Source: Pseudoips prasinana (taxonomy: Eukaryota; Arthropoda; Insecta; Lepidoptera; Nolidae). From it: DNA of 64,000 nt. The translations under genes and the position numbers were made by a program. Shown here piece by piece: positions 31,992 through 44,489 of this stretch (its first letter is position 1; each line of letters starts with the position of its first letter). The DNA is taken from the NCBI GenBank assembly GCA_951640165.1, contig OX621247.1, forward strand, positions 24,278,001 to 24,342,000, given 5' to 3'. The notes beneath the pieces were generated by a model. The model did no database searches. It saw nothing but the letters and a program-made list of their open reading frames with translations, and was not told the origin of the DNA.

Positions 31992-33066
31992 CAGATATCT
32001 AAAATAGGCCGTCCCACTAATATCCTATGCAGTCCAAGTGTCGCCAACTGAATTTACACACACATTGCATTTACACACTCGTGGAGAGAGCTCAACGGGT
32101 AGTCGATAGAATGTTATCGATATAATGGTAATGTAAGTATTCGATGACGTGAAATCATTGACATTTAGATTGGATGGAAACCTAAATATGATCAAATTTG
32201 TATTACAGTAGAAATCATGTAAATCAAACTTCGTAAATCGAACTTATGTAGACTCCGAAAATGTATAAAATTACCTAAGGCTTACCTAAACCTTGACCAA
32301 TTGTAAGGAAATATTTAATTTGTCAATTTTATTCTAATTTCGAATAAGAGAGGTAAATTTAATAAATCTTATTAAATATATTCTCTCTTAAAGTTATATA
32401 CTATCAAATATTCGTATAATTTTAAAACATTCGTAAAATACAAACTATTTTAAAGTTAGTTATTATGTTTCGTTATGATATTCCAAATATTTTCCATTTA
32501 CAGCATTATCTAATGACAAAACCGTGAGAGCAATCAATATACGCGTTCGAGTACAGTGACGAAAGCAATCACTACGTCTCAAACAGCATGGCTCGCACCA
32601 ACAACATGAGCAGCGGCCGTACTGCGCAAAAATACGTGGGCGATCATAATCGTTCAATGCATTACATTGCAGCGTAAGAACTATATATTGACAAATTTAG
32701 CTATGAAAAGCGCAATGTATACCTACAGCACAAATCGAACTAATAAATTTAAATTCACCACTTGCATTTTCTGTAGTAAAAGTCTAAATACTACATTAAA
32801 TATGTTGTTTTTATAAAAATAAACTGTATTTAGCTGTGAAAATTGATCCAATCGGTGTGTAAATTAGTAGTTTCACTACGATCTTTACATGTAACGATTG
32901 CACAGGACGGCATTTCGGGTAAAACTCAATATTTGTGTCAGACGCAAAGACGTATTCACTAGGCCGCGAAAGAAAATTATATTATAGGTATTGGCGGTGT
33001 ATGCTCGCTGCGCCTACTGTAGACAGCTAATACGTTTGTCCTCTCTCTAGTATTTAATGCTCTGAG
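31992..33066 (+). mobile_element. 1.1-kb dispersed element, copy 1, with 10-bp direct repeats
   Basis: It is homologous over its whole length to 48511-49741 and flanked by GTTTTGACCA at 31982-31991 and 33067-33076, which looks like a target-site duplication. It begins CAGATATCTAAAATAGG and ends TAGTATTTAATGCTCTGAG. There are no terminal inverted repeats and no long frame. It contains the unusual GC-rich stretch CATGAGCAGCGGCCGTACTG. It lacks about 150 bp present in copy 2 (around 48590-48740). Confidence 0.7.
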
Positions 33067-33294
33067 GTTTTGACCATAAAGTTATCACACCTAGGGAATA
33101 GGGCATCAAAGGGCTGAGGGAGCGAAATATCACTAGCTGCAACACTGTATGATAAAAAAGATGCGTGATGCGACGCAACAGAACTGTTTTTGGCATCTGT
33201 TTGACAGTTATTCGGCACTTATCGGCACGCTGCGAATTTGACACCTGAGAATTTTTGAAATCGCCAATATTTTTTAAAATATTTCTTCAGTAAC

Positions 33295-33365
33295 ATGGTG
33301 ACTTGTTCAGTGACTGATTGTTGTACAACACAGAGAAATAACCCTGAACAATGTTCATTTCACGG
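33295..33365 (+). other. Possible first exon of a THAP-domain protein
   Basis: After an acceptor-like TTCTTCAG the sequence encodes MVTCSVTDCCTTQRNNPEQC then SFHG and ends at a donor-like GGTAAAT. M-V-x-C-x4-C with FH at the exon end is the beginning of the C2CH THAP DNA-binding zinc finger, where FP normally starts the next exon. No following exon is seen; a hAT remnant starts 12 bp downstream. It could be a relic of a P-element-like transposase or of a THAP gene. Confidence 0.4.
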
Positions 33366-33377
33366 GTAAATTATTCC

Positions 33378-34445
33378 CAGGGTTGGGCAGTATTTGAATT
33401 ACTTGTAATTAAAATACAAATACGTATTTGGTATTTGTATTTCAATTACTACCTTACAATGAAATTTGTATTTAAAATACCTGACTCCGAGGTATTTTGT
33501 AATTAGTATTTCAAATACTCGAGGCTTCAAAATACATATTAACATTTTTTAACATTACAATATACTTAACTTTCAATTTTCAATATATATATATATATAC
33601 ATATATATAAGCAATAGTGAGTTAATATTGTTATATTAACTCACTATCGCTAATATATATACTAGAAACTAGGGAGAGAGAATTATATTTACCTTAGCAC
33701 TTCAGATTTGCCAGCCACCACCAAACCCAAATCGGTTGAAGTCATAAAAGACAGTCTTGGACGGACATCAGTGAATATATCCCTGTCCCACAAGATTGGA
33801 ACTCTCTTTATGATTCTGTAGCGCAGCTTGTTGATGACCTATTTGATAAGTTGGATAAGAGTAACACTTTGTTTGCCATAGAACTCGAATATTGAAGGAA
33901 TTCATTGAAGTATTGAAACCAATTGCTACAGCTCTAGATTACATTCAGGCCAACAATTGTTATTATGGCAAACTCTTGCCTACTTTAATGTCTGTAAGAA
34001 CTAGATCGACTGCAGGATAGCAACTTGAGGCATTTTACTCTCATTGTACCACAACTAATAGGGAGCTTGAAAAAAGATTAAATAAGTTTAAAAAAAATTG
34101 TCGCCTGAAGTAAATAGAGCCATATTGGCGTCATGCTACCACCCTAGTTATGAAATGCGTTGGTTGCCAAAAGGTATGACAGTAGATGAAAGGCTAAGAA
34201 TTCAAAATCTTGCCATTTATGCCTTAGAAACAAGTTACAAAAAACTTGGAATAATCAAGGCTGGGCAAAATACATGCTTTGCTGAAATTGAAATACAAAT
34301 CACAAAATACTATATCGCAAGTAATTAAAATACGAAATACAAAATATCTTTAAGTAAGGTATTTGAGATATCATATACAAAATACAGTATTTTAGCTATG
34401 TTTAATTGAAATACAAATTACAAGATACATAATATGTAATCTAGA
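33378..34445 (+). mobile_element. hAT-type transposon remnant
   Basis: It starts with the hAT-like terminus CAGGGTTGGGCAGTATTTGA, followed by a region rich in AAATAC-type repeats that returns in inverted form before the right end (AATACAAATTACAAGATACA). Between them, broken plus-strand frames encode hAT transposase pieces: VPQDWNSLYDSVAQLVDDLF, then LKPIATALDYIQADN-like sequence in shifted frames, and SPEVNRAILASCYHPSYEMR with WLPKG from 34098. Several stops and frameshifts; nonfunctional. The right terminus CAACCCTG was not found, so the end is approximate. Confidence 0.6.
33608..33654. repeat. Near-perfect palindrome inside the hAT remnant
   Basis: AGCAATAGTGAGTTAATAT and ATATTAACTCACTATCGCT form arms of 19 bp with one mismatch around TGTT, bordered on both sides by TA-rich tracts. 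Confidence 0.85.
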
Positions 34446-34901
34446 CCAAAACGGGCTGAAAAGTAAAGCAAACAAGATTAATTATTGAGTAATACCAAAG
34501 TTTCATTTCATGAAATTTAAATGTACTGTCAGAAAACCAGCCTCTTGTTGAAGAGTGAATAAAACCTGATAAATAAAATAATCTTTCTACAGGTCCTGAT
34601 GAGCATAAACTTGTGTTAAATTGTATGAATACATTTTTTTTCAATATTTGCGTAGCTCTCAAGAATTGAAAGCTCTTTGCTAAGCTTACCAACCAATTCT
34701 AACTCCAGTTTAGATATCTCCGGTTGATCTTGGTCTCGGTTCTCAAAACGATATACTCATAATTCTCTAAAGCCACATTGTATAGCAGGGTATTACAACA
34801 TTTCTGATTATTTCAGTGACAAAAATGCTTGGGATCGAGTTGGTATAAGTCAACACACAAACAATATGTAATTAGACTTAAGTAAATTTTATTTATTATA
34901 A

Positions 34902-35022
34902 GGTTTCCTACTGAGTTTACTGGTAGTGTTTTCTTTCAGTAGCTGCCACGTCCTGTACTACACAGTAGGGTAAAAAATAACGATTCCACAAAAATGAAAT
35001 TTTTACGGAATAAATAAATTTA
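34902..35022 (+). mobile_element. CR1/jockey-group LINE 3' UTR fragment
   Basis: TTTCCTACTGAGTTTACTGG, AGTAGCTGCCACGTCCTG, AACGATTCCAC and ACGGAATAAATAAATTT match the 3' end of the LINE at 8757-8880 (minus). Confidence 0.75.
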
Positions 35023-35109
35023 GAATTAGAATTTATTGAGACGGTTTTTACTACAGCCGTGTGTATGTATGTACCTATCTAGTGATTGAAAATTATAAAC
35101 GACCTTCAT

Positions 35110-35395
35110 TTTTTGGGGGCCTGTTGGCGTGGTTGGTAGATACGCTGCCTTTCACGCCGGAGGTCGTGGGTTCGATTCCCACCCGGGACAAATATTTGTG
35201 TGCATGAACATGTCTGTTTGTCCTGAGTCTGGGTGTAAATTATCTATATAAGTATGTATTTACAAAAGAAAAATAGTATATGTAGTATATCAGTTATCTG
35301 GTTTCCATAGTACAAGCTCTGCTTAGTTTGGGATCAGATGACCGTGTGTAAATAATGTCCCAGGATATTATTATTAATGTCCCAGGATATTATTT
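35110..35395 (+). mobile_element. tRNA-derived SINE, family A
   Basis: The tRNA-like head has GTTGGCGTGGTTGGTAGATA (box A) and GGTTCGATTCCCACCCGGG (box B), then ATATTTGTGTGCATGAACAT, a TATATAAGTATGTATTTAC body and a tail ending AATGTCCCAGGATATTATT, repeated twice. Same family as 18945-19150. It is a SINE and not a tRNA gene, since the head lacks a paired acceptor stem and is followed by the SINE body. Confidence 0.85.
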
Positions 35396-35597
35396 TAATC
35401 GTTCAAAGTATATACGCTCACTAAATTAACAAACGGCGAAGAGTTAAGCGACAACCGAAAACTCTCTTGCGAAAAATAAATGATTTTTAAATGTATTCGG
35501 AGTTTTTCTTAAATATTCTTACTTCACTTCACGAATCGTAGTTTCAGCCATGCAAAATCCCATCCCATCCTATTTTAGTACTATCACTGGCACTGAT

Positions 35598-35810
35598 TCA
35601 TCATCATCATGTCAGCCAAATTACGTCCACTGCTGGACAAAAGCCTTCCCAAAGAATGGGGGGATATGCCATAATTGCCACGCTTGGCAGATTGGCGATC
35701 GCAGTAAGATGGTCATAGTTCACAGAAAAACGCTGCTGCCCGTTCTCTGGTAGGTATTCCCTCGGTCGAATTCTACGCCCCCCGCGGGATGAGATGGAGT
35801 GATGATATTC
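35598..35810 (-). mobile_element. RTE-type LINE 3' end
   Basis: The plus strand reads ATCATCATCATGTCAGCC, CGTCCACTGCTGGACAAAAG, GGGGATATGCCATAATTGCC and CTGCCCGTTCTCTGGTAGG. Relatives lie at 20965-21064 and 55960-56080. Confidence 0.75.
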
Positions 35811-36237
35811 TATGCCGTCACCACACAGTACTGATTAATATCATCGATATCGGTATTAATGTAAAAATCGACATGAGGAGATATATCAATGACACGCACA
35901 CATAAACAAATGTCATCGTATTTCGGTTTCGTTTGACAGCTCTTGTTTGTTGCTCTATTCCGTAGGTATAGGTACTCAAAAATATTTCATGGGTATACTA
36001 ACTTTATGGTTTTGACATAAAGAGGTTAACGTGTAATAATAAGATATCTATTTATCTAGGTTCTACGCATACAGTATACCTAGCGGTATACTAACTTTAT
36101 TTATGGGCCTACATAAGTAGAACACATTCTCTGCATATTAAAATATTTTCTTCTTGACACATACAGAGAGTATGTAAGCAATATGACTCCATGTTTAGAA
36201 TTAATGTTGTCTGCTTCTTCAACATAGTGACTACCAG

Positions 36238-36925
36238 GCTTGTTGGGCGTAGTTTAGTTTTAGTTACATTCTCTATGTTGCTGGGCTTAGTTTCTTGTAC
36301 ATTTCTCTCTGTTGCCGGATTAGACTTTGGCGTCGGCCTGTTGCATTAATCATATGAATGACAACTAGACCTGCCAAATGGCTCTTATCTTTTTTCTTAG
36401 CCCTTGCTGATTAATACTGTTCTGAGACTTTAGCATTAAATTTTCTTGTAAAATTGGTACTGACGGTAGTTTCATACAACTATGAGCAGAAATAAAAAAT
36501 ACCAACAATTAACAACATAAAGTTATTGTATTTTAATCACTAAAGTAAACGTTTTGATTTTTAAGTTCAAATAAATTCAATGCTTGTTGGGCGTAGTTTA
36601 GTTTTAGTTACATTCTCTATGTTGCTGGGCTTAGTTTCTTGTACATTTCTCTCTGTTGCCGGATTAGACTTTGGCGTCGGCCTGTTGCATTAATCATATG
36701 AATGACAACTAGACCTGCCAAATGGCTCTTATCTTTTTTCTTAGCCCTTGCTGATTAATACTGTTCTGAGACTGTAGCATTAAATTTTCTTGTAAAATTG
36801 GTACTGACGGTAGTTTCATACAACTATGAGCAGAAATAAAAAATACCAACAATTAACGACATAAAGTTATTGTATTTTAATCACTAAAGTAAACGTTTTG
36901 ATTTTTAAGTTCAAATAAATTCAAT
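36238..36925. repeat. Recent tandem duplication, 2 x 344 bp
   Basis: 36238-36581 and 36582-36925 are identical except for two single-base differences noticed (GACTTTAGC/GACTGTAGC and TTAACAACA/TTAACGACA). Each unit starts GCTTGTTGGGCGTAGTTTAG and ends TTCAAATAAATTCAAT. No coding content. Confidence 0.95.
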
Positions 36926-37757
36926 AGATACCCCAATAGTTGTCAAACCCGTAACATAACTGCTTTTATACCTTGAAGTTTTTCCACTAGCATAGCTTCA
37001 CAATAGGTAATATTTTGGCCATAATTCACAAAACAATCAATATATATAACATAGACGTCAATTTGAACTTGTTTCAAAAGTAAGAAAGGATATTAAAAGC
37101 GTGCCATTTTATTCTGAATGCAGAAACGTTCGTTCGTTCATATTTTGATGGAAATGATGAAAGCACAGAGTACAGTAAGTACCTGCCGTACCTGGATGAA
37201 AGACATGGGCGCGTCACGTTCACGTCAATAAAAAAATATAAAACCGATGTCTTACTTATTTTATAATTAAATACTCTTTATTATGTGCGTGTGAACCGGT
37301 GGACGACTCCATTTATTTAACATCAACATCTATTTAATTTTGCTAAAATATTTTTTTATTAATATTACTAGTTTTCAATTGCCTTTGAATTAAAGTACTA
37401 AAATCCGGTCCTGGACCTTCGGATCTATACATATAATTTCATGCAATGTTTACATTAATATTTCTTGAAAAAAATGGATCGCTCCGATGGTTGTCAGTTG
37501 CTGGTGAATTCCAATATTTTGGGGAATCGGGTGCCTTAGCAGGTTGTAACTGAGAAGAGGACAAAATTGTATGAGTGATATTGAAGTAGAAAAATTTGCG
37601 GATATAGTAATTAAATACTGCTAATTATAACTCCGAATGACTATGCTAGGTCATCACGTTTTATTACTGCGGCTATTAACTATGCTGTTGAAACCGCTAC
37701 TGGCCTCCGAATGAAATCATATAATGCGTCACAAGTAAAATGTGGCTTATGACTTAT

Positions 37758-38050
37758 TGGAACGAAGTTTCGCGTGTTGGGAAAGGGGGCTAGACGGAAA
37801 AAAAATCTTACGAAAAGTTGTCACGACACTTTTTGCAGCTGTGCGGCGTGCGCATGTTTCTCTGTCTATTTGTCTCTCTTTCTCTCTCTGTCTCTTATAG
37901 AAAGCAAGCCAATGCAATTTTCATTTCTATTTCGCATTGAACAGTTTGTGGCGACGATTATTTTTGTTGAGTGTATACAGGTTTTATGTACATAATAAAT
38001 AATAAGAAATAACTTCGTTCCATCCGGGTGTCCCTTGACACGTCTCAAGT
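37758..38050 (+). mobile_element. MITE-like repeat, copy 2
   Basis: Same element as 19424-19715: GGAACGAAGTT ... AACTTCGTTCC, with GGGGGCTAGACGGAAAAA and GTTGAGTGTATACAGGTTTT. It contains a TCTCTCTTTCTCTCTCTG stretch. Confidence 0.75.
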
Positions 38051-38052
38051 TT

Positions 38053-38996
38053 TTTATTAGGAAAATCCAGGCTATTTTTGAAGATATTTTGGGCAGTTAA
38101 TATAATGTATGAAATGCATCTTTACCGCATGGCATTTTATATTATTCATTTTACTCATAGATTCTACTTCATAATTTAACATGATATCAGTAAAGTCACT
38201 GTATATTATGCTATTTAGTAGTAAAAAAAGTAGTCAAGTAATTTTCCCAAAATTTCACAAGTTACGGATAAACAAAAAAGTGAACCTTACGCGAGCTTAT
38301 AAAATTCATGAATCCATACCTTTTTTTTCATGGCTGATGGGAAACACGCATTAAAAATGCATATACGTTTCATTTTACAAATATTTTAATGAAACGCTTT
38401 TAATTCATAAATATAATTCTCCCTTTTTAAAATCCTTCTGCTGCTGTTTATTTATGGATTTGAGTTTTTAATATCGGGAATATTTTTATTTTTATTGGCA
38501 GCCTGGTCATAATATTATTGCCACATGAAATAATTTCTTATTCTGAGTTATTATCTGACTCGTTTTAACACATGTCTAAAATATATTTATTACTCTTTTT
38601 ACAAGCTAAAATCTCAAGTGGAGCGATCTATGGGCTGCATGCAGTTTACCAACACGACAATGGCCGAATTGTCCGTATAGGATATTTTTTATTGGCTCGA
38701 ACATCCCAACCTGCCATGTCTTTGGTTTTAAAAATGGCGTATACAAGCTTTTTGTTTGCCGGTGTACGCTGTTGAATACTTACCAAGACCTCGCGCGTAC
38801 TCAAACAGAACCTAAACGTCGTGAATATGAAATTAAAGTACATGTGTAGGTATATAATCAACACTGTGGACCCCGTGAACGAATTTCTGTAGCGTTATGG
38901 TGAATTAGAATGGTGCCTGTGGCTTGTCAATCTCGCACGTCGTCAGGTCACCCGATCGTAACGTAAATATCACCAAGCGGCCGTTTTATATTTCAG
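38053..38996. other. Upstream region of e(y)3
   Basis: No repeats or frames recognised. A splice acceptor (TATATTTCAG) at 38987-38996 precedes the first coding exon, so at least one 5' noncoding exon lies upstream, its position unknown. Confidence 0.5.
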
Positions 38997-38998
38997 AT

Positions 38999-39025
38999 AT
39001 GACAGCGTCGCAAAACAGTAGATAA
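38999..39025 (+). promoter_or_regulatory. uORF of 8 codons overlapping the e(y)3 start codon (TAATG)
   Basis: ATG at 38999 opens a short frame (MTASQNSR) whose stop TAA (39023-39025) shares its last A with the main ATG (39025-39027). It lies in the same spliced exon. Confidence 0.7.
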
Positions 39026-42000
39026 TGGAGAGTTCAGAAGATGATGCGGGTACGGCGACGAACGCTTCCCGCCGTGCATCGGCGCGGGAAAAGGCCGTCG
39101 TTCTGGCCGAGGACATCAATGCAACTAGTTGTTCCCAGCACGGAGCATCCGAAGCGCGCCCGTCGTGCAATACTCCTGCGATGTCAGAGGATAACTTCGA
39201 TGGCGAGAGCGTTCCGTCGCCGTCGGCGCAGGACGTCAACACAAGCACGGAAGCGATTTTGGATATGATAGACGAAATTGTCGACGGCCCGGGAGCTCCG
39301 AAGCGGTTACCGCTAGCTTTGGAGCCTGTCGACAAGCAAATTGAGCCCGCCGCGACGACCAGTGAGCTTCCCGATGTACAGGAATCAACGAAGAGTCCGT
39401 GCAATGACGTCCCTCAGTCGCCGCCGCAAGTGTCGCTCATCAACAAAGTTAATAGTGAAATCTCGTTGCCGACAAGTATAGATTCACAGGCAGAATCATC
39501 AAATTACAGTAATGAATCGGTCGGCATCGTTGTAGCTATTGAAATTGAAACAATATCGGGCAGTTCATCGTTGTCCGTGACTGCAGACCCGGCTGTATTC
39601 GCGGAAGCTGAAGTTAATGTGCCGTTGAGTGCGGCGCCCGAGCCGCCCACTCCCTGTCCTCCACCCAATATTCCTTCCAGCAGTGAAGAACAGAGTGTTC
39701 AAAACATTTCAAACATAGTTGAGTGTGAAACACAGGAAAGAACAGTGAAGTGTGTGACATCCAGTGATAGCAGAGACAATGTCATTGTGGAAAGTGCAGA
39801 GTCAACTTCTAGTGATAGTAGTGTTAGTGAGGGCAAACCCATGCTCATTGAACCGCAGGTACGGTCACCTCTCAGACGGAGACTTGTCCGCCCTACTCCA
39901 AGTGACCGCCGGCCTGACTCTACGGTATCATCCACAGTTGATTCACAAATTGTTGATATTCCTGATTCTGAACAATCGAGTTGTGAACCTATTGCCAAGG
40001 ATGTGACAAGTTCATCTGATGCTGTGCCTGCTATACATGGTAATGTTAAACCAGAAGAGATTAGAAATGTAAGTGATATTAATTTCTGCAAAGCAGAAAC
40101 ATCAGTGAGTCCTCCTAAGAAAATTAAGCTTAATAGACAAAAAGTTATATCTGGTTCTAGTAGTAGTAAAGATGCTACCACTGTTTCTACTGAAAATGAT
40201 CAGTGTCAGTCTACATCATCTGACAGTCTTATGGTGTTGTCAGAGGAACCTAAAGCAGAATCTGCTAATGTTATTTGTATGTTACAATCAAAGGATCTTA
40301 ATGAATTGTCAGATATTGTCAGTAATTGTGTGTCTGATGAAAATACTATTGATACTCCTGAACAAGCTTCAATATGCTCTGTGGAACATTCCCAGCCCCA
40401 TGTAGAGAAATCTCATTCACCGAAAACTGGTGGAGATGAAAAAGAAAATGACAGTCAGGCATCTAAGCCAGTGATGCCTATAAGTTCACTAGAAATAGGA
40501 AAAACTGAGTTAAGTATGTCTGATGTACCACCAGAGACATCTTCTCAGATTATGAACCATAAAATAGAAGAACAGCAAGTAAAAGTGACCTTTGAAGACA
40601 GTAAGTCAGGTAAACCAAACTCACCTAAGGAGGATGTTAACATTTCAGTAAATATGCAACAGGATAAAAAAAGTTCTTTTGATGATAAACCTAAAAGCGA
40701 AATTGAAATGGAATGCACTCAAAGTCAAGTGCCACCTAAACAAGACAACATTAATATGTCAATTATGTCATCAACTTCCGTCAATTCCGACCCAGACAAC
40801 AGTAATGAAAAAGTTCAAGAAGATCAAAAGCGAGTTCCACCTATTAAATTAAACTTATCTATGTCAAATGTATTGGAACCGAAATTTGATGTGGATGCCA
40901 GCAGTATTAATAAACATGTCAATGAGGAACCTGAATCCACAAAACAGGTTCCAAAATTAACCATAAAACTAAAACAATCTGATGAAGCAAAATCTCCTGT
41001 ACCAAAACTTACAATTAAACCTATAAGACCACCGCCTGAACAGGATGAAGAAGATAAGGAAAGGAGTCAGCAGGTACCATCTGTCACTAAAATAAATATT
41101 AAACCCATCTTGAAACCACCAGAAAATGTAAATGAAAGATTAACAAGATCACAAAAAGAGTCCAATGATGATAAATTGAAAGTTGGTGAACAGTTACAAT
41201 CAATCACCAAATTAAATATTAAACCTATTAGGAAGCCTGCTGAAAAGATAAATGATACTCACAGGAAGTCTAGCAGTAGTGAGATATCTGAATCAGAATA
41301 TTCAGAAAATGATGAAACGAGTACCTCCGATCAAGCTTCCATATCTGATCAAGGACCAACAGATATTGTTCCAAAAGTTACCATCAAACTGGGCAAGCCT
41401 GGTACTGAGAGTGAAGGGAAATTTTACACAGAACAAAATGCCCCTAAACTAACCATTAAAGGCATCCAACAACATGATCAGGAAGATCAAGAACATAAGT
41501 TACAGGTAGTCATCAGTCAGTCTGAAGATAAGCAAACTGAAAAAATACCCAAATTCACTATAAAAACTGTCACAAAATCAGAGAGTCAGCCTCTTAGTCC
41601 AAAATTAACAATCAAACCCTTGAAACCACCTGATACAGTTGGTAAAGACAATGAGATTCCTAAACTTAAAATTACATCTGAATCATATTCTCCACCTTCT
41701 GAATCAAAAGACAGTCCACATGTGCCTAAAATTACAATAAAACCTGTAACAAGAACAGATACTGAAAATAGAACACCTAAAAAATCTTCAGTCGTCTGTG
41801 ACAGCCCTGACCATATCCCCATAGTAACAAAATTGAATATTAAACCTATTTTGAAACCTCCAGATAGTGAAGAATCCTCTGAGGGCTTTGAGAATAAAGT
41901 TCCTGTAGTTTCAAAATTAAATATAAAGCCTGTAATAAAGCCTAAAGATAATGATGTAGATTCTAGCATAGACGAAGTACCTAAAATTACTAAATTAAAT

Positions 42001-44489
42001 ATTAAACCTTTAAAAAATCCTGAGGAGAAACCTTCAGAAGAAAAAGACTGTGATGGATTGAATGCTGACATTGATAATAGTATACCTGTTGTTACTAAAC
42101 TTATTATTAAGCCTATTATTAAGCCCCAAGAAGATGAAGAAACCTTGAAGGATTCAGAAAACCAATCATCAGAGACGGGTAATTCAAGTGATGAAAATAC
42201 TGACCATATACCTGTTGTTACAAAGTTGAACATAAAACCTATTATTAAACCAGATGGCTTTGAGGAGACATGTAAGCCAGCTACCTCAAGTACAGAGACT
42301 ATACCTGTTGTTACTAAACTGAACATTAAGCCTCTGATAAAACCAGGAGAGAATGTCTCACCATCATCACCTAAAAAGGAGAAAAGTGGTCATCATAGTC
42401 CCAGTATCCCTGTGGTAACAAAGTTAAACATCAAGCCTGTTGTGAGGCCAGATGATGCTGAGCTGCCGAAATCAAAAGATGATACAGATGATAAAGCACC
42501 CAAAAATCCTCCATTAGTGATGAAAATTAATATGAAATCTGTTGCTGAAAACTTTAATCTAAATAATGAGAGTTTACTTAATGAGCATCGTTGTAATAAT
42601 ATTGAAGGATTATTAACCATAGCTCCTAAGGTCACAAAGGTAGCTAATGAATTGGAACATAGATCTGAAATACCAGAAAATAAGGACACTAAGGAATCTA
42701 AAAGTGAAACTAAGGACACTAAGGAATCTAAAGGCGAAATTAAAAATACTAAGGAATCAAAAAATTGTGAACCAGAACATGTAAATGACAAAATACCACA
42801 GTTAGCTGAGCAAATTTCAAAAGAAAAATCCAAAGTTAATTGTCTACCTGAAATCATACAAAAAAATGAAGATAGAAGTTCTGCAACCAATAAGCCTAAT
42901 TTGAAGAAACCTGCTGTAAAATCAAAAACAATCGACAGTTTATTAGAAAAGCAGTTATCAAAGCAAAATATCAATATTCCCAAGAATGAGCCCTTGCTGG
43001 GAGGAGACAAATTTGATGTATCCACATCACAGAAAGATGAGAGAATGAGGGAAGTAAATATAACTCCCACAAATCAAGAACATAATAAAACTAATTTAAA
43101 AACTACTGATACAAAAATAGATTCTTCTGCAGTGCAATCTCCTGCTAAAACAAAATTTTCAAGTGTACAGAACTGTACCTTATTAAAAAAACTGTTAGAA
43201 AATACAAGGGAACCTATAGATAAAACTTCAGAAGTATCCCATGTTGTAAATTGTACTGAATCACCATTGTCAACCTGTAAAAATATTGTAAATAGTGACC
43301 ATTTGGTTGAATCAGACAATTCACAGCTTGATAAAATTAATTCAGGAGCTAGTACTTTAAATAAAGAATCAGAGAGGAGTAGTGCAAGTACTGAAAAAGT
43401 AAATGATTCAAATAGATCAGATTCTGACAAAAGTAAGTCAACACAGGAATGTGGGAATGAACATCTTACTAAACCCTTGGAAATAAGTATATCTGACAAG
43501 ATATCTAATCAAAGTTCTGGGCAAGATTCTCCCCGAATAATATTAAAAATAAATAAGACTGATCATGGCTCATCAGCTAAAATTATTACTGAAGAAACAA
43601 AAAGTCCTGATAACCAAAAGAACTTAATTGAAAATACTCAAGATTTATTAAATGACAAGCCCAGTCCCAAAAAACATGTATTAAATAGTAGGAAGAAGCA
43701 AGCTGCAGAGACAAGTTTAAATTTATCTACTGGAAAAAGATTAAGAAGTTCACGAATTGTGGAAAATACGGAGAAGTCCCCCTTAGTAAAACGAAATATT
43801 GGCAAGAGGCTATTAACAACAGAATCCAGTCCTCCTCAAAGTAAAGAACCTGATGTGTCAATATTGCAATCAAAAAGACTAAAATTAGGGCAACTACTGT
43901 CTAGCAATAAGTCATTAACTATTTCTCCAGTGTCTATGCCTTCACCTATATCACCAACTAAATCAAGTATAGATTTGAAACAAGGTGCAAAGACTGTTAA
44001 TCATACATTATTAAATAATGAGAATTGCTCAAAAAATGGCAATTCCAAGTTACACAACATTTTATCTAATTTACATGCAAAGCAACTACAAGGACTGCCA
44101 TTTAACAATACAAATTGTTCTGAAAAAACAAGTCTGGCTTCAGATATAGAATGTAATACTTCAATGAGCAGCTCAGATGCAGTGGAACTTGGTGTAGAAA
44201 ATTCACATCCAGAACTACAGGAAATGATAATCAGCGAAAATGCTGAGTTCCAGAACTCGAGTGCGCCCGAGGAGACGTCGCAAGATCCGCTGGAAATGGA
44301 CAGTTTAAAATCTGTAGATGTACCTACAGTCCACTCTGAAATTCCCAAGTTAGTGGAATTAACGCCGCAACCTAAAAAACGGGGTCGACCTCGAAAACTA
44401 CCTGTGTCTGAGGGCCCAACACCAGTCCCGGTCCCTCTGCCGGTGCCTGCCCTCGAGGAGCGACCGCAGCGATCTCTGCGTCTAATGAG
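39025..44489 (+). CDS. e(y)3: e(y)3 first coding exon: disordered region with KLNIKP repeats and AT-hook
   Basis: 1,821 codons without a known globular domain. Residues about 645-1175 contain some 18 copies of a motif like P-(V/I)-(V/P)-(T/S)-K-L-(N/T)-I-K-P-(I/V/L)-x-K-P, for example VPKLTIKPIRPP, VTKLNIKPILKPPD, VSKLNIKPVIKPKD and VTKLNIKPLIKPGE, spaced by acidic Ser-rich linkers. A short DTKESK(S/G)E(T/I)K tandem occurs near residue 1225. Residues about 1783-1793 (PKKRGRPRKLP) are an AT-hook for the DNA minor groove. The exon ends in RSLRLMR just before the RGG exon. Confidence 0.93.

Noticed and set aside
35110..35190. Candidate tRNA genes at 12.2, 19.1, 35.1 and 52.7 kb
   Set aside because: Box A and box B are visible, but acceptor stems do not pair and SINE bodies follow, so they are tRNA-derived SINE heads.
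37774..38048. Short frames in the MITE at 37.8 kb
   Set aside because: The sequence is a repeat shared with 19.4 kb, and the frames are not shared between copies.
39699..43499. Long minus-strand frames within the e(y)3 first exon (160, 246, 225 and 141 aa)
   Set aside because: Shadow frames of a biased Ser/Lys/Pro coding sequence; no homology pattern and no splice sites.
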